Positions 46,956 to 55,754 are shown, counted from the first letter of the stretch. The stretch: 64,000 nucleotides of DNA from Bin87 sp034423115 (GCA_034423115.1 DAOUJD010000019.1:83049-147048), one strand, 5' to 3'. Numbers and translations: made by a program. Notes: generated by a model not told the origin, from the sequence alone.

Positions 46956-48056
46956 TTAGAAGTCGGGCTGCGGCGGTGCTCCCCAGCCTTGGGGAATGTT
47001 GATCAGGTTCGGCTCCAGGTCCTCGACGGAGGTCTGGCCGCAGTAGGCCATGGCCCGGTCGATCTCTTCACGGAGCAACTCCAAAACCCCGTGCACGCCC
47101 TCAGCCCCGTTTACGGCCAGCCCCCAGAAGAGGGGACGCCCGATGCCGACAGCCTTGGCTCCCAGGGCCAATGCCTTAACCACGTCACTGCCGCGCCGGA
47201 CGCCGGAGTCAACGTAAACCTCGCAGTTGCCCTTGACCGCATCGACCACCTCGGGAACCATCTCGATCGCTCCCATGGTCATGTCCAGTTGGCGTCCGCC
47301 GTGGGTCGACACCAACACTCCGTCGACACCGCTCTCGGCGGCGATGTGGGCGTCTTCGGCGGTGCGAATGCCCTTGAGCACCAGGGGCAACCCCGTGAGG
47401 CCGCGGAGCCATTCAAGCTCCTGCCAGGTGAGGGGAACGGTGCGGTTGACGTTCCAACCCACGGACTCATCGGTGCCGCGCAGCACGTTCTCCGGCTCGT
47501 TGACGCCCCGGAAGTTGCCTTGCTCGAAGTTCCGGTTGTACCGGTTGCGCAGGTCACGCTCCTTGGGGCTGGGCGTGGGGGTGTCCACCGTCAGGGTGAT
47601 GGCCTTGAACCCGGCCTCTTCCGCGCGGCGGACCAGCATTTCGGTGAGATGGTAACCCCGGTGGTATAGCTGGAAGAAGAGGGGGCTGGTGGCTTCTTCA
47701 GCGACCTCCTCCATGCTGCAGTTGGAACCGGTGCTGAGCATCATCAGCGTGTTGGACATGCTTGCGCCGCGGGCCGTGGCTACCTCTCCCTCGGGATGGG
47801 CACGGTGATGGGAACCTGCGGGGCAGACGAACACGGGCATGCTGATCTCATTACCCAGCATGGTGGTCGAAAGGTCCCGCTCCCCGATGTCGCGCAGGAA
47901 CCGGGGACGCAGGGTCAACTCTTCGAAAGCGGTGCGGTTGCGGCGGGTGGTGAACATGTCCATAGCCCCGGCGTCGATGGTGTCCCAATCGTCGTGGGGC
48001 AGGACCAGCCTGGCGCGTTCCTCGTAGTCGTAGAGGTTGATGGGATCGAGTCGCAT
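46956..48056 (-). CDS. FMN-dependent alpha-hydroxy acid dehydrogenase/oxidase
   Basis: The 366-residue TIM-barrel flavoprotein is of the lactate/glycolate oxidase group. It starts MRLDPINLYDYEERARLVLP; the region FVCPAGSHHRAHPEGEVATARGA is cut by several residues; then come FFQLYHRGYH, the active-site STHGGRQLD, VYVDSGVRRGSDVVKALALGAKAV split over residues 270-300, and IGRPLFWGL. It oxidises a 2-hydroxy acid, using FMN. Start: ATG at 48056 with GGGAGG six bases upstream. The frame stays open to 48251, but that part is antitoxin-like debris, treated separately. Confidence 0.87.
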   Translation of the reverse strand: MRLDPINLYDYEERARLVLPHDDWDTIDAGAMDMFTTRRNRTAFEELTLRPRFLRDIGERDLSTTMLGNEISMPVFVCPAGSHHRAHPEGEVATARGASMSNTLMMLSTGSNCSMEEVAEEATSPLFFQLYHRGYHLTEMLVRRAEEAGFKAITLTVDTPTPSPKERDLRNRYNRNFEQGNFRGVNEPENVLRGTDESVGWNVNRTVPLTWQELEWLRGLTGLPLVLKGIRTAEDAHIAAESGVDGVLVSTHGGRQLDMTMGAIEMVPEVVDAVKGNCEVYVDSGVRRGSDVVKALALGAKAVGIGRPLFWGLAVNGAEGVHGVLELLREEIDRAMAYCGQTSVEDLEPNLINIPQGWGAPPQPDF

Positions 48057-48256
48057 GTTGACCTCCCTGGTTGCGGTTGATGGTGCGCCTACTTTAGGGC
48101 GTGACGCCGATAGTGGCAAGCCCCGCCGCGCCTTCTCTTCGGCTATGAGCACTTTCGCCCGTGCTTCGATGTTCTTCCGGCGCTCCTTCGGCAACCGGTC
48201 CATCATCTCTTGCAGAGTAGTCATAAGGCGGGATTGAACAGGATTTCCCAAGGCAT
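48057..48256 (-). pseudogene. Remnant of a HigBA-like toxin-antitoxin pair
   Basis: A minus-strand ATG at 48256 opens MPWEILFNPAL and stops, which looks like the first residues of a HigB/Gp49 toxin. The stop overlaps (ATGA) a second ATG at 48224 that opens TLQEMMDRLPKERRKNIEAR, then AKVLIAEEKARRG, like the N-terminal helix of HigA antitoxins before the HTH. The HTH itself is missing. This frame runs straight into the downstream dehydrogenase. The gene pair has lost most of its parts and is no longer working. Confidence 0.5.
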
Positions 48257-48291
48257 GGCATCAAGTATACGCGGTTGGTATATGCCGTCAA

Positions 48292-49170
48292 TTACTTGAA
48301 GGCTGCGGCTATGGCGGCCTTCAGTTCGGCTACAGACAGGCTTTCTCCGCCTGCTTTGGCTGCCGCCAGGTCCGACCCGGACCCGGTAGTATCCAGCACG
48401 TGGTCGAGGGGGATTCGCCAGGCGGTTTCCCCCTCGACAAGCCACACCTGCTCGCCGAAGTGTGTTCCGCCTCTGCCGCCGACTGCATCGAGCTGTTCCT
48501 CGTTGAAGAGAAATCGCACATGTGTACCGTCATACGTGTACTCGTCCTTGGCGACGAACACCTTGAGAATGAACAGGATGTATTCCTGGTCTATCTCCAG
48601 CTTGGTATTGGGGCGAAAGCCCGGGGAAGCCAGTTCATAGTTATCCGGCAGTTCCCCGCGATATACCTCCACTACCTGAATGCCAGCCCGATCCCAAGGC
48701 CAACGGCCAAGGCTCGGGTTTTGCAATGGAGGCCACTCGATGCCCTCGGGCAAGGTGACGCTCCGGTGGGACAGGACCCGGACGCGGGCAATGGCATCGT
48801 ATTCTTCCCTTCTGTCACGGGCGAACTCGGTCACCTGCTCCGCCAGGGTTGGCGTGGGCGCCGGAGCACTGCCCCCGGAGTTGTCCCCTAGGGGGACCAC
48901 CCCTTCCGGCGTTGGCGTTAGCGTGGGGTCCGGGGCAAGGGTGGGGAAGGGCGTCCAGGTGGGCAATCGTGTGGGCTTGACGTAGCCGGGGGGATAGGGC
49001 GTCCTGGTGGGTTGAATCGTCGGCGTGGGGGTTCCGGCCGACGCCGGGGTCTCCGCCTGGGCTGCCGCTCCCCGCTCGGAAGGCGAAGCTGGCCCGCAGG
49101 CCAGGGCCAGAACGGTCAAGCCGGCCAGCAATGTCGCAGCGGTCAGTACCTTGAGTTTCCGGCAAAACAT
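48292..49170 (-). CDS. Lipoprotein of unknown function with Thr/Pro linker
   Basis: The 292-residue protein has a lipobox (LAGLTVLALACGPA), a long Thr/Pro-rich linker to about residue 110, and a globular domain. The domain includes RVRVLSHRSVTLPEG, WDRAGIQVVEVYRGE, LEIDQEYILFILKVF and THFGEQVWLVEGETAWRIPLD. I do not know the family. It may bind a ligand at the cell surface. The C-terminal tail SVAELKAAIAAAFK has a decayed copy upstream at 49298. Confidence 0.65.
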   Translation of the reverse strand: MFCRKLKVLTAATLLAGLTVLALACGPASPSERGAAAQAETPASAGTPTPTIQPTRTPYPPGYVKPTRLPTWTPFPTLAPDPTLTPTPEGVVPLGDNSGGSAPAPTPTLAEQVTEFARDRREEYDAIARVRVLSHRSVTLPEGIEWPPLQNPSLGRWPWDRAGIQVVEVYRGELPDNYELASPGFRPNTKLEIDQEYILFILKVFVAKDEYTYDGTHVRFLFNEEQLDAVGGRGGTHFGEQVWLVEGETAWRIPLDHVLDTTGSGSDLAAAKAGGESLSVAELKAAIAAAFK

Positions 49171-49297
49171 GGTTGATAATTCCTTTCAACGCGCCTGTTT
49201 GTGGAAACGGAAGCCTTATTGCGCCTCGACCATAATATTGACGAGCGCATTTCGCAACAGTTTGGGTTGTAACCGGCTTGGTTCAGGCTGAGGCTGG

Positions 49298-49350
49298 TTA
49301 CTCGAAAGCCGCGGCAATGGCGGCCTCCAGTTCGGCTACAGGAGGCTCTC
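49298..49350 (-). pseudogene. Decayed C-terminal fragment of a paralogous lipoprotein
   Basis: The minus strand reads PVAELEAAIAAAFE and a stop at 49298. It matches the tail SVAELKAAIAAAFK of the lipoprotein gene at 48292 at DNA level too. Nothing of the body remains. The remaining spacer 49171-49508 shows no other gene. Confidence 0.5.
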
Positions 49351-49508
49351 TCCGTTGGCTTGACCCGGTTGGGGGGCGTACCTACAATCCATCCAGAGCA
49401 ACCCATACATAGACTGAGAGCATTGGCGCAATTTCGCCGGGGCGGGCTGGCTCTGGGTTCCGACGCCGAGGCCGCAGCCGCTGACCGGCAGCAGAGGAGA
49501 CGGGAGTT

Positions 49509-50588
49509 ATGGAATTCGGACTGTTTATGATGCCGCTGCATCCGCCACGGAGGTCTTATGCCGATTCCTACGACCGGGACATGGACCTAATCGTCCTGGC
49601 GGACAAGCTGGGCTACCACGAGGCATGGATCGGGGAGCACATCACGGAGATGTGGGAGAACGCCCCGGTACCGGAGCTTCTCATCGCGCAGGCGCTGGCA
49701 TTGACGGAGAATATCGTGCTGGCCACGGGGGTGACGATGCTGCCGCTGCACCACCCGGTGGACACGGCTCACCGGATAGCGATGCTGGACCACATGGCGC
49801 GGGGCCGGTTCTATTGGGGCATCGGGGTGCGCTCGCTGCCCACCGACCTGCACCTGTACGGCATCGAGTACAACTCGATGGACGATGTGCGGGAGCAGGG
49901 CAAGGAGGCGCTGGACATTGTGCTGGGGTTGTGGGAGGCAGAGGACGGGAAGTTCGGATACGAGGGCAAGTATTACCAGGTACACGCGCCGGAGACGGAC
50001 CCGGTGCTGGAGCGGCGGCTGCACTACAAGCCGTACCAGAAGCCGCACCCGCCCATCGGCGTGGCGGCCTCGACCCCCACGTCGGAGACGCTGCGGATGG
50101 CCGGGGAGCGGGGCTGGATACCGATGACTAACCTGATGGACCAGCACATCGGGGAACTGTGGCAGCGAGTGGAGGAGGGCGCGGCCATTACGGGAAGGAC
50201 ACCGGACCGGAGCGAGCTTCGCGTGGGCCGGGAGGTGTACGTGGGGGAGACCCCCGAGTCGGCCCGGGAGGAGGCGCGGGTGGTGCTGGGGCGACCGTTC
50301 AACGAGCACCAGTACATCAACCGGAAGGCCGGGGGCAACCTGGCCTACGTGAAGGTTGACCCGGACATGCCCGACGAGGCGGTGGACGTCGAATACATGA
50401 TCGAGAACGTCTGGATTGTGGGTGACCCGCAGGAGTGCGCGGACAAGATCCGCAAGAGCTACGAGGAGGTGGGCGGGTTCGGGCACCTCCTGGCCATCAC
50501 CCAGGACCCGGACGACCACTCGCTGATGCAGCGTTCCCTGCGGCTGTTGATGGAGGAAGTCGGCCCGAAGGTTGAGGACTTGAAGTAG
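49509..50588 (+). CDS. LLM class flavin-dependent oxidoreductase (luciferase-like)
   Basis: This 359-residue TIM-barrel monooxygenase opens MEFGLFMMPLHPPRRSYAD. It has EAWIGEHITEMWEN, ATGVTMLPLHHPVDTAHR, MLDHMARGRFYWGIGVRSLP and YKPYQKPHPPIGVAAS. It is more like the limonene/alkanal-type branch than the other member at 16193; the substrate is unknown. The 5' region has a GAGGAGA element close to the start. No electron-donor flavin reductase is next to it. Confidence 0.87.
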   Translation: MEFGLFMMPLHPPRRSYADSYDRDMDLIVLADKLGYHEAWIGEHITEMWENAPVPELLIAQALALTENIVLATGVTMLPLHHPVDTAHRIAMLDHMARGRFYWGIGVRSLPTDLHLYGIEYNSMDDVREQGKEALDIVLGLWEAEDGKFGYEGKYYQVHAPETDPVLERRLHYKPYQKPHPPIGVAASTPTSETLRMAGERGWIPMTNLMDQHIGELWQRVEEGAAITGRTPDRSELRVGREVYVGETPESAREEARVVLGRPFNEHQYINRKAGGNLAYVKVDPDMPDEAVDVEYMIENVWIVGDPQECADKIRKSYEEVGGFGHLLAITQDPDDHSLMQRSLRLLMEEVGPKVEDLK

Positions 50589-50690
50589 GGGTGGTACAGG
50601 CAGATCACATGGGGGTGGTCTGCTCCCGTAGCGGTCTGTCCCTGCCCTGTCGTTACCCAAAAAAGCGGGAGTCCATCGCCGGTGCATGTG

Positions 50691-50714
50691 GATTCCCATT
50701 TTCGCGGAAATGAC
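50691..50714. repeat. REP-like hairpin
   Basis: GATTCCCATTTTCGCGGAAA and the following TGAC form a short imperfect hairpin. Related copies lie at 60870, 62461 and 63736. All are between genes. Confidence 0.55.
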
Positions 50715-50772
50715 GGTTGTGCATGGGACTCTATTGCAGGGAGGGATTTTGGAGGGCGCCCTCCCTGTGTGG

Positions 50773-51927
50773 TTATTGGGCCGTGAATGTGGTGGCGGTG
50801 TCGGAGTTAATGGTGACGGTGTACTCCGTGCCGGGTTCGTAGCCGGAACCCAGGGGGACCAGGGTCTCCAGGATGGGAAAGTCGGCGGTGCAGAACACAG
50901 ACGGGTCGGACACCTGGTGGTGGGTGATGAGGACATCTATCCTGTCTGATTCTGTTCGCTGGATTTCATAGCCGTTGGACTGGGAACAGCTGCTGCCCCT
51001 GGGCATAGCGGAGACGACGTTTAGCTGGAATTCGGGGGGTGCGCCTCCCAGGATGACCTCGCTGCCCTGGATGGGCGACTCGGCAATGATGGTGTGTCCA
51101 AGGCCGGGTTTCGGTATGGTGAATGTGGTGGTGTCCCGGCCGTTTACCATCACCCGGTAGGTTGGTCCCGGCTCAAGGGGCTCCAATACCGGTATTACCG
51201 TATCAAGCTCCACAACCTGCTCGTGGCATGGAATGGCCCATGCGGTGGGCGGCGGCTGCATCAGGGTGACGCTGGTGATGATGTCGAAGCCGTTCACCTC
51301 CAAGCCCTCGCTGCCGGGGCGGGCACAGCCTTCGATGGTGGACTGGTAGTACGCGACCCGCAGCAAATGCTCCGGTTCGTTGGGTATCAGGTTTGCCGAT
51401 ACCACCTGGGCCGGGACCTCTTCCCATGTCCGCCAGTCCGGGCCTGCGTCCTTTTCCATCTCGGGCGGTGGCTGGACCAGGACCAGCACCATGTCCACCT
51501 TGCTGGGATTGCCGCGGGTTATGACCTCGTATGCCGTGTCGTTGGTGAAGGCCAGGCGTCCGTCTGACTCCGTGACCCTCGCGGTTACAGAGTACCTGTT
51601 GCGGGAATCTATGTCGTCGCGGTTATATTCTACCTTGAACCTGATGGGGACCTGACCGGGGTTAGGGATGGTCTGGCTGGCGATGAGCCTGGAGGGAGCG
51701 TCGGCCAAGGACACGTCGCGCAGCTCCACGACGAGGGTTGCGCCCGGGGTGAGGGCCAGCCGTTCCCGGTATGTGACGCTGCCTTTTACCGATGCGTTGG
51801 GACTGCGGCCTGACGGGACTTCCAGCGTGGCATTGGACGATGCAGGACCACCCTGGCAGGCGACTGATAGCAGCACGGCCAAGACGGATGCGGCGAAAAT
51901 GATGGCAATATTGATTGGGGAGTTCAT
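50773..51927 (-). CDS. YbaY-domain lipoprotein
   Basis: The 384-residue protein has a lipobox (SVLAVLLSVACQGG) and a YbaY-type beta domain: VKGSVTYRERLALTPGATLV, VELRDVSLADAPSRLIASQ, IPNPGQVPIRF and NRYSVTARVTESDGRLAF. The C-terminal ~220 residues form a second, unassigned beta-rich domain with several Cys (EGCARPGSEG, IPCHEQVV, RGSSCSQSN, SVFCTADFP). YbaY-like proteins help in envelope biogenesis. Start: ATG at 51927, with a TTG at 51945 less likely; neither has a strong binding site. Confidence 0.75.
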   Translation of the reverse strand: MNSPINIAIIFAASVLAVLLSVACQGGPASSNATLEVPSGRSPNASVKGSVTYRERLALTPGATLVVELRDVSLADAPSRLIASQTIPNPGQVPIRFKVEYNRDDIDSRNRYSVTARVTESDGRLAFTNDTAYEVITRGNPSKVDMVLVLVQPPPEMEKDAGPDWRTWEEVPAQVVSANLIPNEPEHLLRVAYYQSTIEGCARPGSEGLEVNGFDIITSVTLMQPPPTAWAIPCHEQVVELDTVIPVLEPLEPGPTYRVMVNGRDTTTFTIPKPGLGHTIIAESPIQGSEVILGGAPPEFQLNVVSAMPRGSSCSQSNGYEIQRTESDRIDVLITHHQVSDPSVFCTADFPILETLVPLGSGYEPGTEYTVTINSDTATTFTAQ

Positions 51928-52197
51928 GCGGGTAACTTGTGCCAAAAGAATAAAATATGGGACACAAAATCAGGCTGCTTTGGGCAGCAGAGATTGTATA
52001 TCCAAATAGACGTGGACTGGCGCATATCAGTTCCCATATGTGCAGCCTCGGATGGGTTGAGGTTGGAAACACCCGGCGCCGGTGGGCGGTCGGATACCTG
52101 TCTGCGTGTCCAACGGCAAAGGCGCTCCAAAACGACGCTGCCGGGGACTGGATGTTTCTCAGTCCCCGGCAGCGTTAGACCCTGATGTGCTGTGCCG

Positions 52198-52431
52198 CTA
52201 CTCTCGATGGAGGTCGGCGGGGTCCAGGACCCGGAAGCCTATGCCAACCTTGACTTGGTACCAGGCGATGTTGCCCTCCTGGATGTTGCCCCGTATTTCC
52301 CTGACCTCGAACCAGTCCAAGCCCCGGAGGGTCTGCCCGGCGCGGCCGATCGCGTTCTCGATGGCCTGTTGCAATCCCTCGCTGGACGAGCCTACCAGTT
52401 CGACGATTTTATAAGTGTGGTCCATGCTCAT
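52198..52431 (-). CDS. Dodecin family flavin-binding protein
   Basis: The 77-residue protein has the dodecin pattern: YKIVELVGSSSEGLQQAIENA, WFEVREIRGNIQEGNIAWYQ and VKVGIGFRV. Dodecins form 12-mers that store or buffer flavin, and the WFEV/Q residues line the flavin site. Start: ATG at 52431 with AGGAGAG upstream; a second ATG at 52425 is in frame. It diverges from the kinase gene. Confidence 0.88.
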   Translation of the reverse strand: MSMDHTYKIVELVGSSSEGLQQAIENAIGRAGQTLRGLDWFEVREIRGNIQEGNIAWYQVKVGIGFRVLDPADLHRE

Positions 52432-52546
52432 GGTTCTCTCTCCTGCTTGCCAATCGTGATTGGGGATTTGGAGCGATTGGCTCCCTTTCATTATAGACTA
52501 TGGAGATTCGGGTCAATACGCCCAATCGCTCTGTTAGAATGATTTT

Positions 52547-53158
52547 ATGACTGCATTCAGCACATGTGGGAACCGGGACCGGCAAGGGACGGCCGGAGGC
52601 GACGAGTTGCCGGACCTGAGACGGGTGGCGGTTATCGGGTGCAGTTGCGCCGGGAAGACGACCTTCGCCAGCCGCCTGGCCGCAGCTACGGGCGGGGCAT
52701 TCGTCGAACTGGACGCCATACACTGGCTGCCGGACTGGGTGGAACGCCCCAACGACGAGTTCCGGGCGATAGTGGACGAGGCTACAACCGTGGAGCGTTG
52801 GGTCGCGGATGGGAATTACAGCTATGCCCAGGACATTATCTGGGGCCGGGCCACCGCGGTTGTATGGCTCAACTACTCCTTTCCGCTGGTGTTGTACCGG
52901 GCGTTCACCCGGACCATTGCCCGGAGCATCACGGGCCGTGAGCTTTTTTCGGGGAACAAAGAGTCGCTGAGAAAAGCGTTCCTCACCAGGGACTCGATAT
53001 TGCTATGGGTGCTTACGACGTATTACCCGCGGCGGAAGCGTTACCGGGAGATATTTGAGAGCGGGGAGTACCCGCACCTCAGATTCATCGAGGTCCGCCG
53101 CTCGCGGGATGCCGACAGGTTTTTGAAGAAACTGGAAGAGGGGGCCAACAGCCCATGA
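52547..53158 (+). CDS. P-loop kinase, adenylate kinase/FlaR-like
   Basis: The 203-residue protein has a Walker A motif GCSCAGKTTF at about residue 31, then ELDAIHWLPDWVERP and WVADGNYS. This matches the FlaR/topology-modulation group of nucleotide-binding proteins; the last part is basic (YYPRRKRYREIFESG). Its true substrate is unknown. No ribosome binding site precedes the ATG, and a TAGAAT box lies only 6 bases upstream, which may indicate a leaderless message. The methyltransferase gene overlaps its end by 4 bases. Confidence 0.78.
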   Translation: MTAFSTCGNRDRQGTAGGDELPDLRRVAVIGCSCAGKTTFASRLAAATGGAFVELDAIHWLPDWVERPNDEFRAIVDEATTVERWVADGNYSYAQDIIWGRATAVVWLNYSFPLVLYRAFTRTIARSITGRELFSGNKESLRKAFLTRDSILLWVLTTYYPRRKRYREIFESGEYPHLRFIEVRRSRDADRFLKKLEEGANSP

Positions 53159-53952
53159 CTCAAGATGCCGGAAACGCGCCGCGGGGCCAACGCGCCCAGG
53201 AAACGTTCGGACTCAACGCCGCGGCGTATGCGGCCAGCCCGGTACACATGCACGACGACCGCATCGAAATAATGATGCGCATGGCCGGGGAGCTGCCGGC
53301 GGGGTCGCGGGCCTGGGCAATGGACCTGGGATCGGGTGCCGGGTTCACCGCCTTCGCAATGTCCGAGGGGTTCAACCGGGTGGTGGCCAGCGACATTACC
53401 GGACCGATGCTGGAGGAGACCCGGCGCATAGGCCGCGACCGGGGCCTGACGAACCTGGCGCTGGTGCGCAACGCCGCCGAGTTTCTGCCCTTTGCCGACG
53501 GGTCATTAGACCTGATCACCAGCCGGGCCGCGGCCCACCACTTTGAGGACTTGGACCTGGCGCTAGACGAGATGCGGCGGGCGCTCACGCCGGGAGGGGC
53601 GTTGGTCATGGCGGACAGCGTTTCGCCGGAGGACAGCGCGGTGGCGGACTGGATGAACGACGTGGAGCTGCGCCGGGACTTCAGCCATGTCAATAACCGG
53701 CCTCCCTCGGAGCTGGAGGCAATGCTGGCCGGTCACGGGTTGAACATTGCAGAGCAGGAATTTACGCGGATACATCTCCAATTCAATAGCTGGGTCAAGC
53801 GCACGGGCACATCCGAGGAGGAAACGCGCAAGCTGCGGGAGGACTTTCTCGGCGCGTCCGGGGAGGTTATAGAGGCGTTTCAGGTCCGGCCGGTGGATGG
53901 TGACATTCACTTTTCCTGGCCCTGCCTGGTGCTGCGTGCGGTGAAGGGGTAG
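53155..53952 (+). CDS. Class I SAM-dependent methyltransferase
   Basis: The 265-residue enzyme has motif I AMDLGSGAGFTAFAM, the acidic residue of VVASDITGPM, and NAAEFLPFADGSLDLITSRAAAHHF cut into two motifs (about 105-130), with LTPGGALVMADS. This resembles the UbiE/COQ5-like group. The substrate is unknown. Its start overlaps the kinase stop by 4 bases (ATGA). Confidence 0.85.
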   Translation: MTQDAGNAPRGQRAQETFGLNAAAYAASPVHMHDDRIEIMMRMAGELPAGSRAWAMDLGSGAGFTAFAMSEGFNRVVASDITGPMLEETRRIGRDRGLTNLALVRNAAEFLPFADGSLDLITSRAAAHHFEDLDLALDEMRRALTPGGALVMADSVSPEDSAVADWMNDVELRRDFSHVNNRPPSELEAMLAGHGLNIAEQEFTRIHLQFNSWVKRTGTSEEETRKLREDFLGASGEVIEAFQVRPVDGDIHFSWPCLVLRAVKG

Positions 53953-53985
53953 GGGCGACAGCCATTGTGGCAGTCTGGGAGATGC

Positions 53986-54420
53986 TCAAAACAGCGATGA
54001 GAACCCCATCTCTTCTAAATCGTTCTGGTTGAGTAGCAGTACGCGCCCTGTGCGTTCCTCCATGAACAGGGCGAAATCAGCCATAATGTCGCGGCCCAGG
54101 ATAGCCGGGATCGGCATCCGTATCTCAGGGATTTGCAATGGCAACCGCGTAGTGTAGTCCTGAATCGTGAATTGGCATTCCACTACCCTGGTCTATACAC
54201 TGCCGCCAATTCCTGTACTCCTTCGGCCCGTGCCGAGGGAATCGAAGTTCAGTCCGATCCTATCGGCCATTGCGGGAGACGGCATCGTCCGGTCAGCTCC
54301 AGTGTCTACAAGAAGCTCGACTCTAGCAGGCCTGATGTCGGGGTGGCCGGGGAACTCTAACTCACAGCGGACGAAAGGGCGGCGAATAGTACGGTCAGTG
54401 GAGAAGTATCCGCGAATCAC
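53986..54420 (-). pseudogene. Retropepsin-like aspartic protease gene broken by a stop codon
   Basis: The first part (54420-54196) holds VELLVDTGADRTMPSPAMAD, the DTGA active site of single-domain aspartic proteases. A TAG at 54193-54195 then interrupts the same frame. After it the frame goes on with QFTIQDYTTRLPLQIPEI, IPAILGRDIMADFALF (the conserved ILGRD strand) and reaches the normal stop at 53986. Only a single base change need separate this from a working gene of 144 codons. It overlaps the upstream DUF5678 gene by 4 bases (ATGA). Confidence 0.7.
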
Positions 54421-54671
54421 AAAAGCGGCACTATGAGAATTTCAGGGTTACCGTTCATGTGACGTATTAACTCGACTTCCCCGCCGGGCGGAGGGCCACC
54501 TGTCTTGAGTTGGCCCACAAGGTCAAATTCGTCATGCGATGACGCGACCACTTTCTGGCCCACGATAGCAATCCACTGCTCTGGATACTGCTCCAAAAGT
54601 TCCTCGTAGTGGGCCTCGTAGAACTCCAAATCCTTGTAGAACCTTTCATTCAGAGCGTCGTAGTCATCCAT
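54417..54671 (-). CDS. DUF5678-like small protein
   Basis: The 84-residue protein opens MDDYDALNERFYKDLEFYEAH. It has QYPEQWIAIVGQKVVASSHD, the pattern of DUF5678, then a hydrophobic tail. DUF5678 proteins often precede aspartic-protease genes, as here (4-base ATGA overlap); the pair may act together, though the role is unknown. Start: ATG at 54671; a TTG at 54692 is in frame but less likely. Confidence 0.7.
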   Translation of the reverse strand: MDDYDALNERFYKDLEFYEAHYEELLEQYPEQWIAIVGQKVVASSHDEFDLVGQLKTGGPPPGGEVELIRHMNGNPEILIVPLL

Positions 54672-54755
54672 CTCGATGATCCCTGTCTTCAATGCGGTTA
54701 GTCTATTCTATACCATGCGACACCAGACTTGAGCGCAACGCGGACTAGCACCCGC

Positions 54756-55430
54756 TCACGCTGCCCAGTCTTCGAGGGTGTAGGACATTTCCCAGAAGCG
54801 GTGCTCAAAGCGCAGGCTGGTCAGATAGGCTTCCCCCATTGCTGCCACCTCGTCGGGGCCGGCCCTTTCCGCGAGACGGTCGGCCATTGCCCGGATGGTG
54901 TGGGCCAGTTCCGAGAACTCCGGGGATGTGTACATCTGGATCCACTGGCAGTACAGGGGCGCGTGTTTGGGTTCTCCCTGCACGGCCAGGCGTTCTCCAA
55001 CCTCCCAGTATCCCCACTGGCAGGGGAGCAGTGAGGCGACAAGCGCCTCGAAACTGCCCTGGTGGGCCACGCTGAGCAGGAAGCTGGTATAGGCCACGGT
55101 GGTCGGCGCTGCGCGGGTGGCCTCCAGCTCTTCCCGGGTGATGCCGAACTCGGCACAGTAGCCCCGGTGCAGCTCCATCTCGGTGTTCAGGGTCTCGTCC
55201 AGGAGGCGGGCGAACCAGCTCATTGTTCCCAGGTCGGGGGCGCGGGCCGACGCCAGGGCGAGGACGCGGCTGTAGTCGATCAGGTACACGTAGTCCTGCA
55301 TCACGTAATGCTTGAACTTCTCCACGGGTAGCGTCCCATCGCCCACGCCGGTGACGAAGGGGTGCCCGAGGATTGCCTGGCGGACCGGCAAGGCCCGCTT
55401 TTCGATGTCTTCGGAAAAGCTCATTTTCAC
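54756..55430 (-). CDS. tenA: TenA family aminopyrimidine aminohydrolase
   Basis: The 224-residue all-helical protein has HPFVTGVGDGTLPVEKFKHY, VMQDYVYLIDYSRVLALA, the active-site Cys137 in LLPCQWGYWEVG, and RFEHRFWEMSYTLEDW. TenA recovers thiamine pyrimidine breakdown products (thiaminase II). The key Cys is present. No other thiamine-biosynthesis gene is seen in the window; a ThDP-dependent enzyme at 18760 would use the product. Confidence 0.9.
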   Translation of the reverse strand: MKMSFSEDIEKRALPVRQAILGHPFVTGVGDGTLPVEKFKHYVMQDYVYLIDYSRVLALASARAPDLGTMSWFARLLDETLNTEMELHRGYCAEFGITREELEATRAAPTTVAYTSFLLSVAHQGSFEALVASLLPCQWGYWEVGERLAVQGEPKHAPLYCQWIQMYTSPEFSELAHTIRAMADRLAERAGPDEVAAMGEAYLTSLRFEHRFWEMSYTLEDWAA

Positions 55431-55663
55431 AGCGTCCGGTGGTTGGATGGGGGCAGGCAGAGGTCTTCGACCTCGTGGTGGTCTGATTCTAGTTGGCGGG
55501 TTGAACAGGCGTCAATGAAGTTGCGGGACGTGGGAATTGGCCCGAAAATCCCTGAATTTGTCTTGACACTGGAATAGGCGGGGTGGGTTAAGATGTTGCT
55601 TCCCGCGTCTGCGGACTCCCTGGCTGGGCGTCCACGTTTATCAACACCCTGACATCCGCCGGT

Positions 55664-55692
55664 TTCCGGGCCGGACGCGCCGGGCTTATAAT
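55664..55692 (+). promoter_or_regulatory. Candidate promoter of rplI
   Basis: A perfect TATAAT at 55687-55692 has a weak TTCCGG 17 bases upstream (55664-55669). Transcription would start near 55699, just before the hairpin at 55704. A second possible start upstream is TTGACA at 55563-55568 with TAAGAT 20 bases later. The spacer 55431-55663 shows no gene. Confidence 0.4.
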
Positions 55693-55703
55693 GGGTCTTG
55701 CAT

Positions 55704-55726
55704 GGAACGGGCCTGCGGCCCGTTCC
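55704..55726 (+). promoter_or_regulatory. Perfect hairpin in the rplI leader
   Basis: GGAACGGGCC (55704-55713) and GGCCCGTTCC (55717-55726) form a perfect 10-bp stem with loop TGC. It lies 28 bases before the ATG of rplI and would be close to the 5' end of the message. It could be a stability or regulatory element, or a terminator for upstream transcription; no T run follows. Confidence 0.5.
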
Positions 55727-55754
55727 GATACTCCAGCCAAGGACGATGACAATT

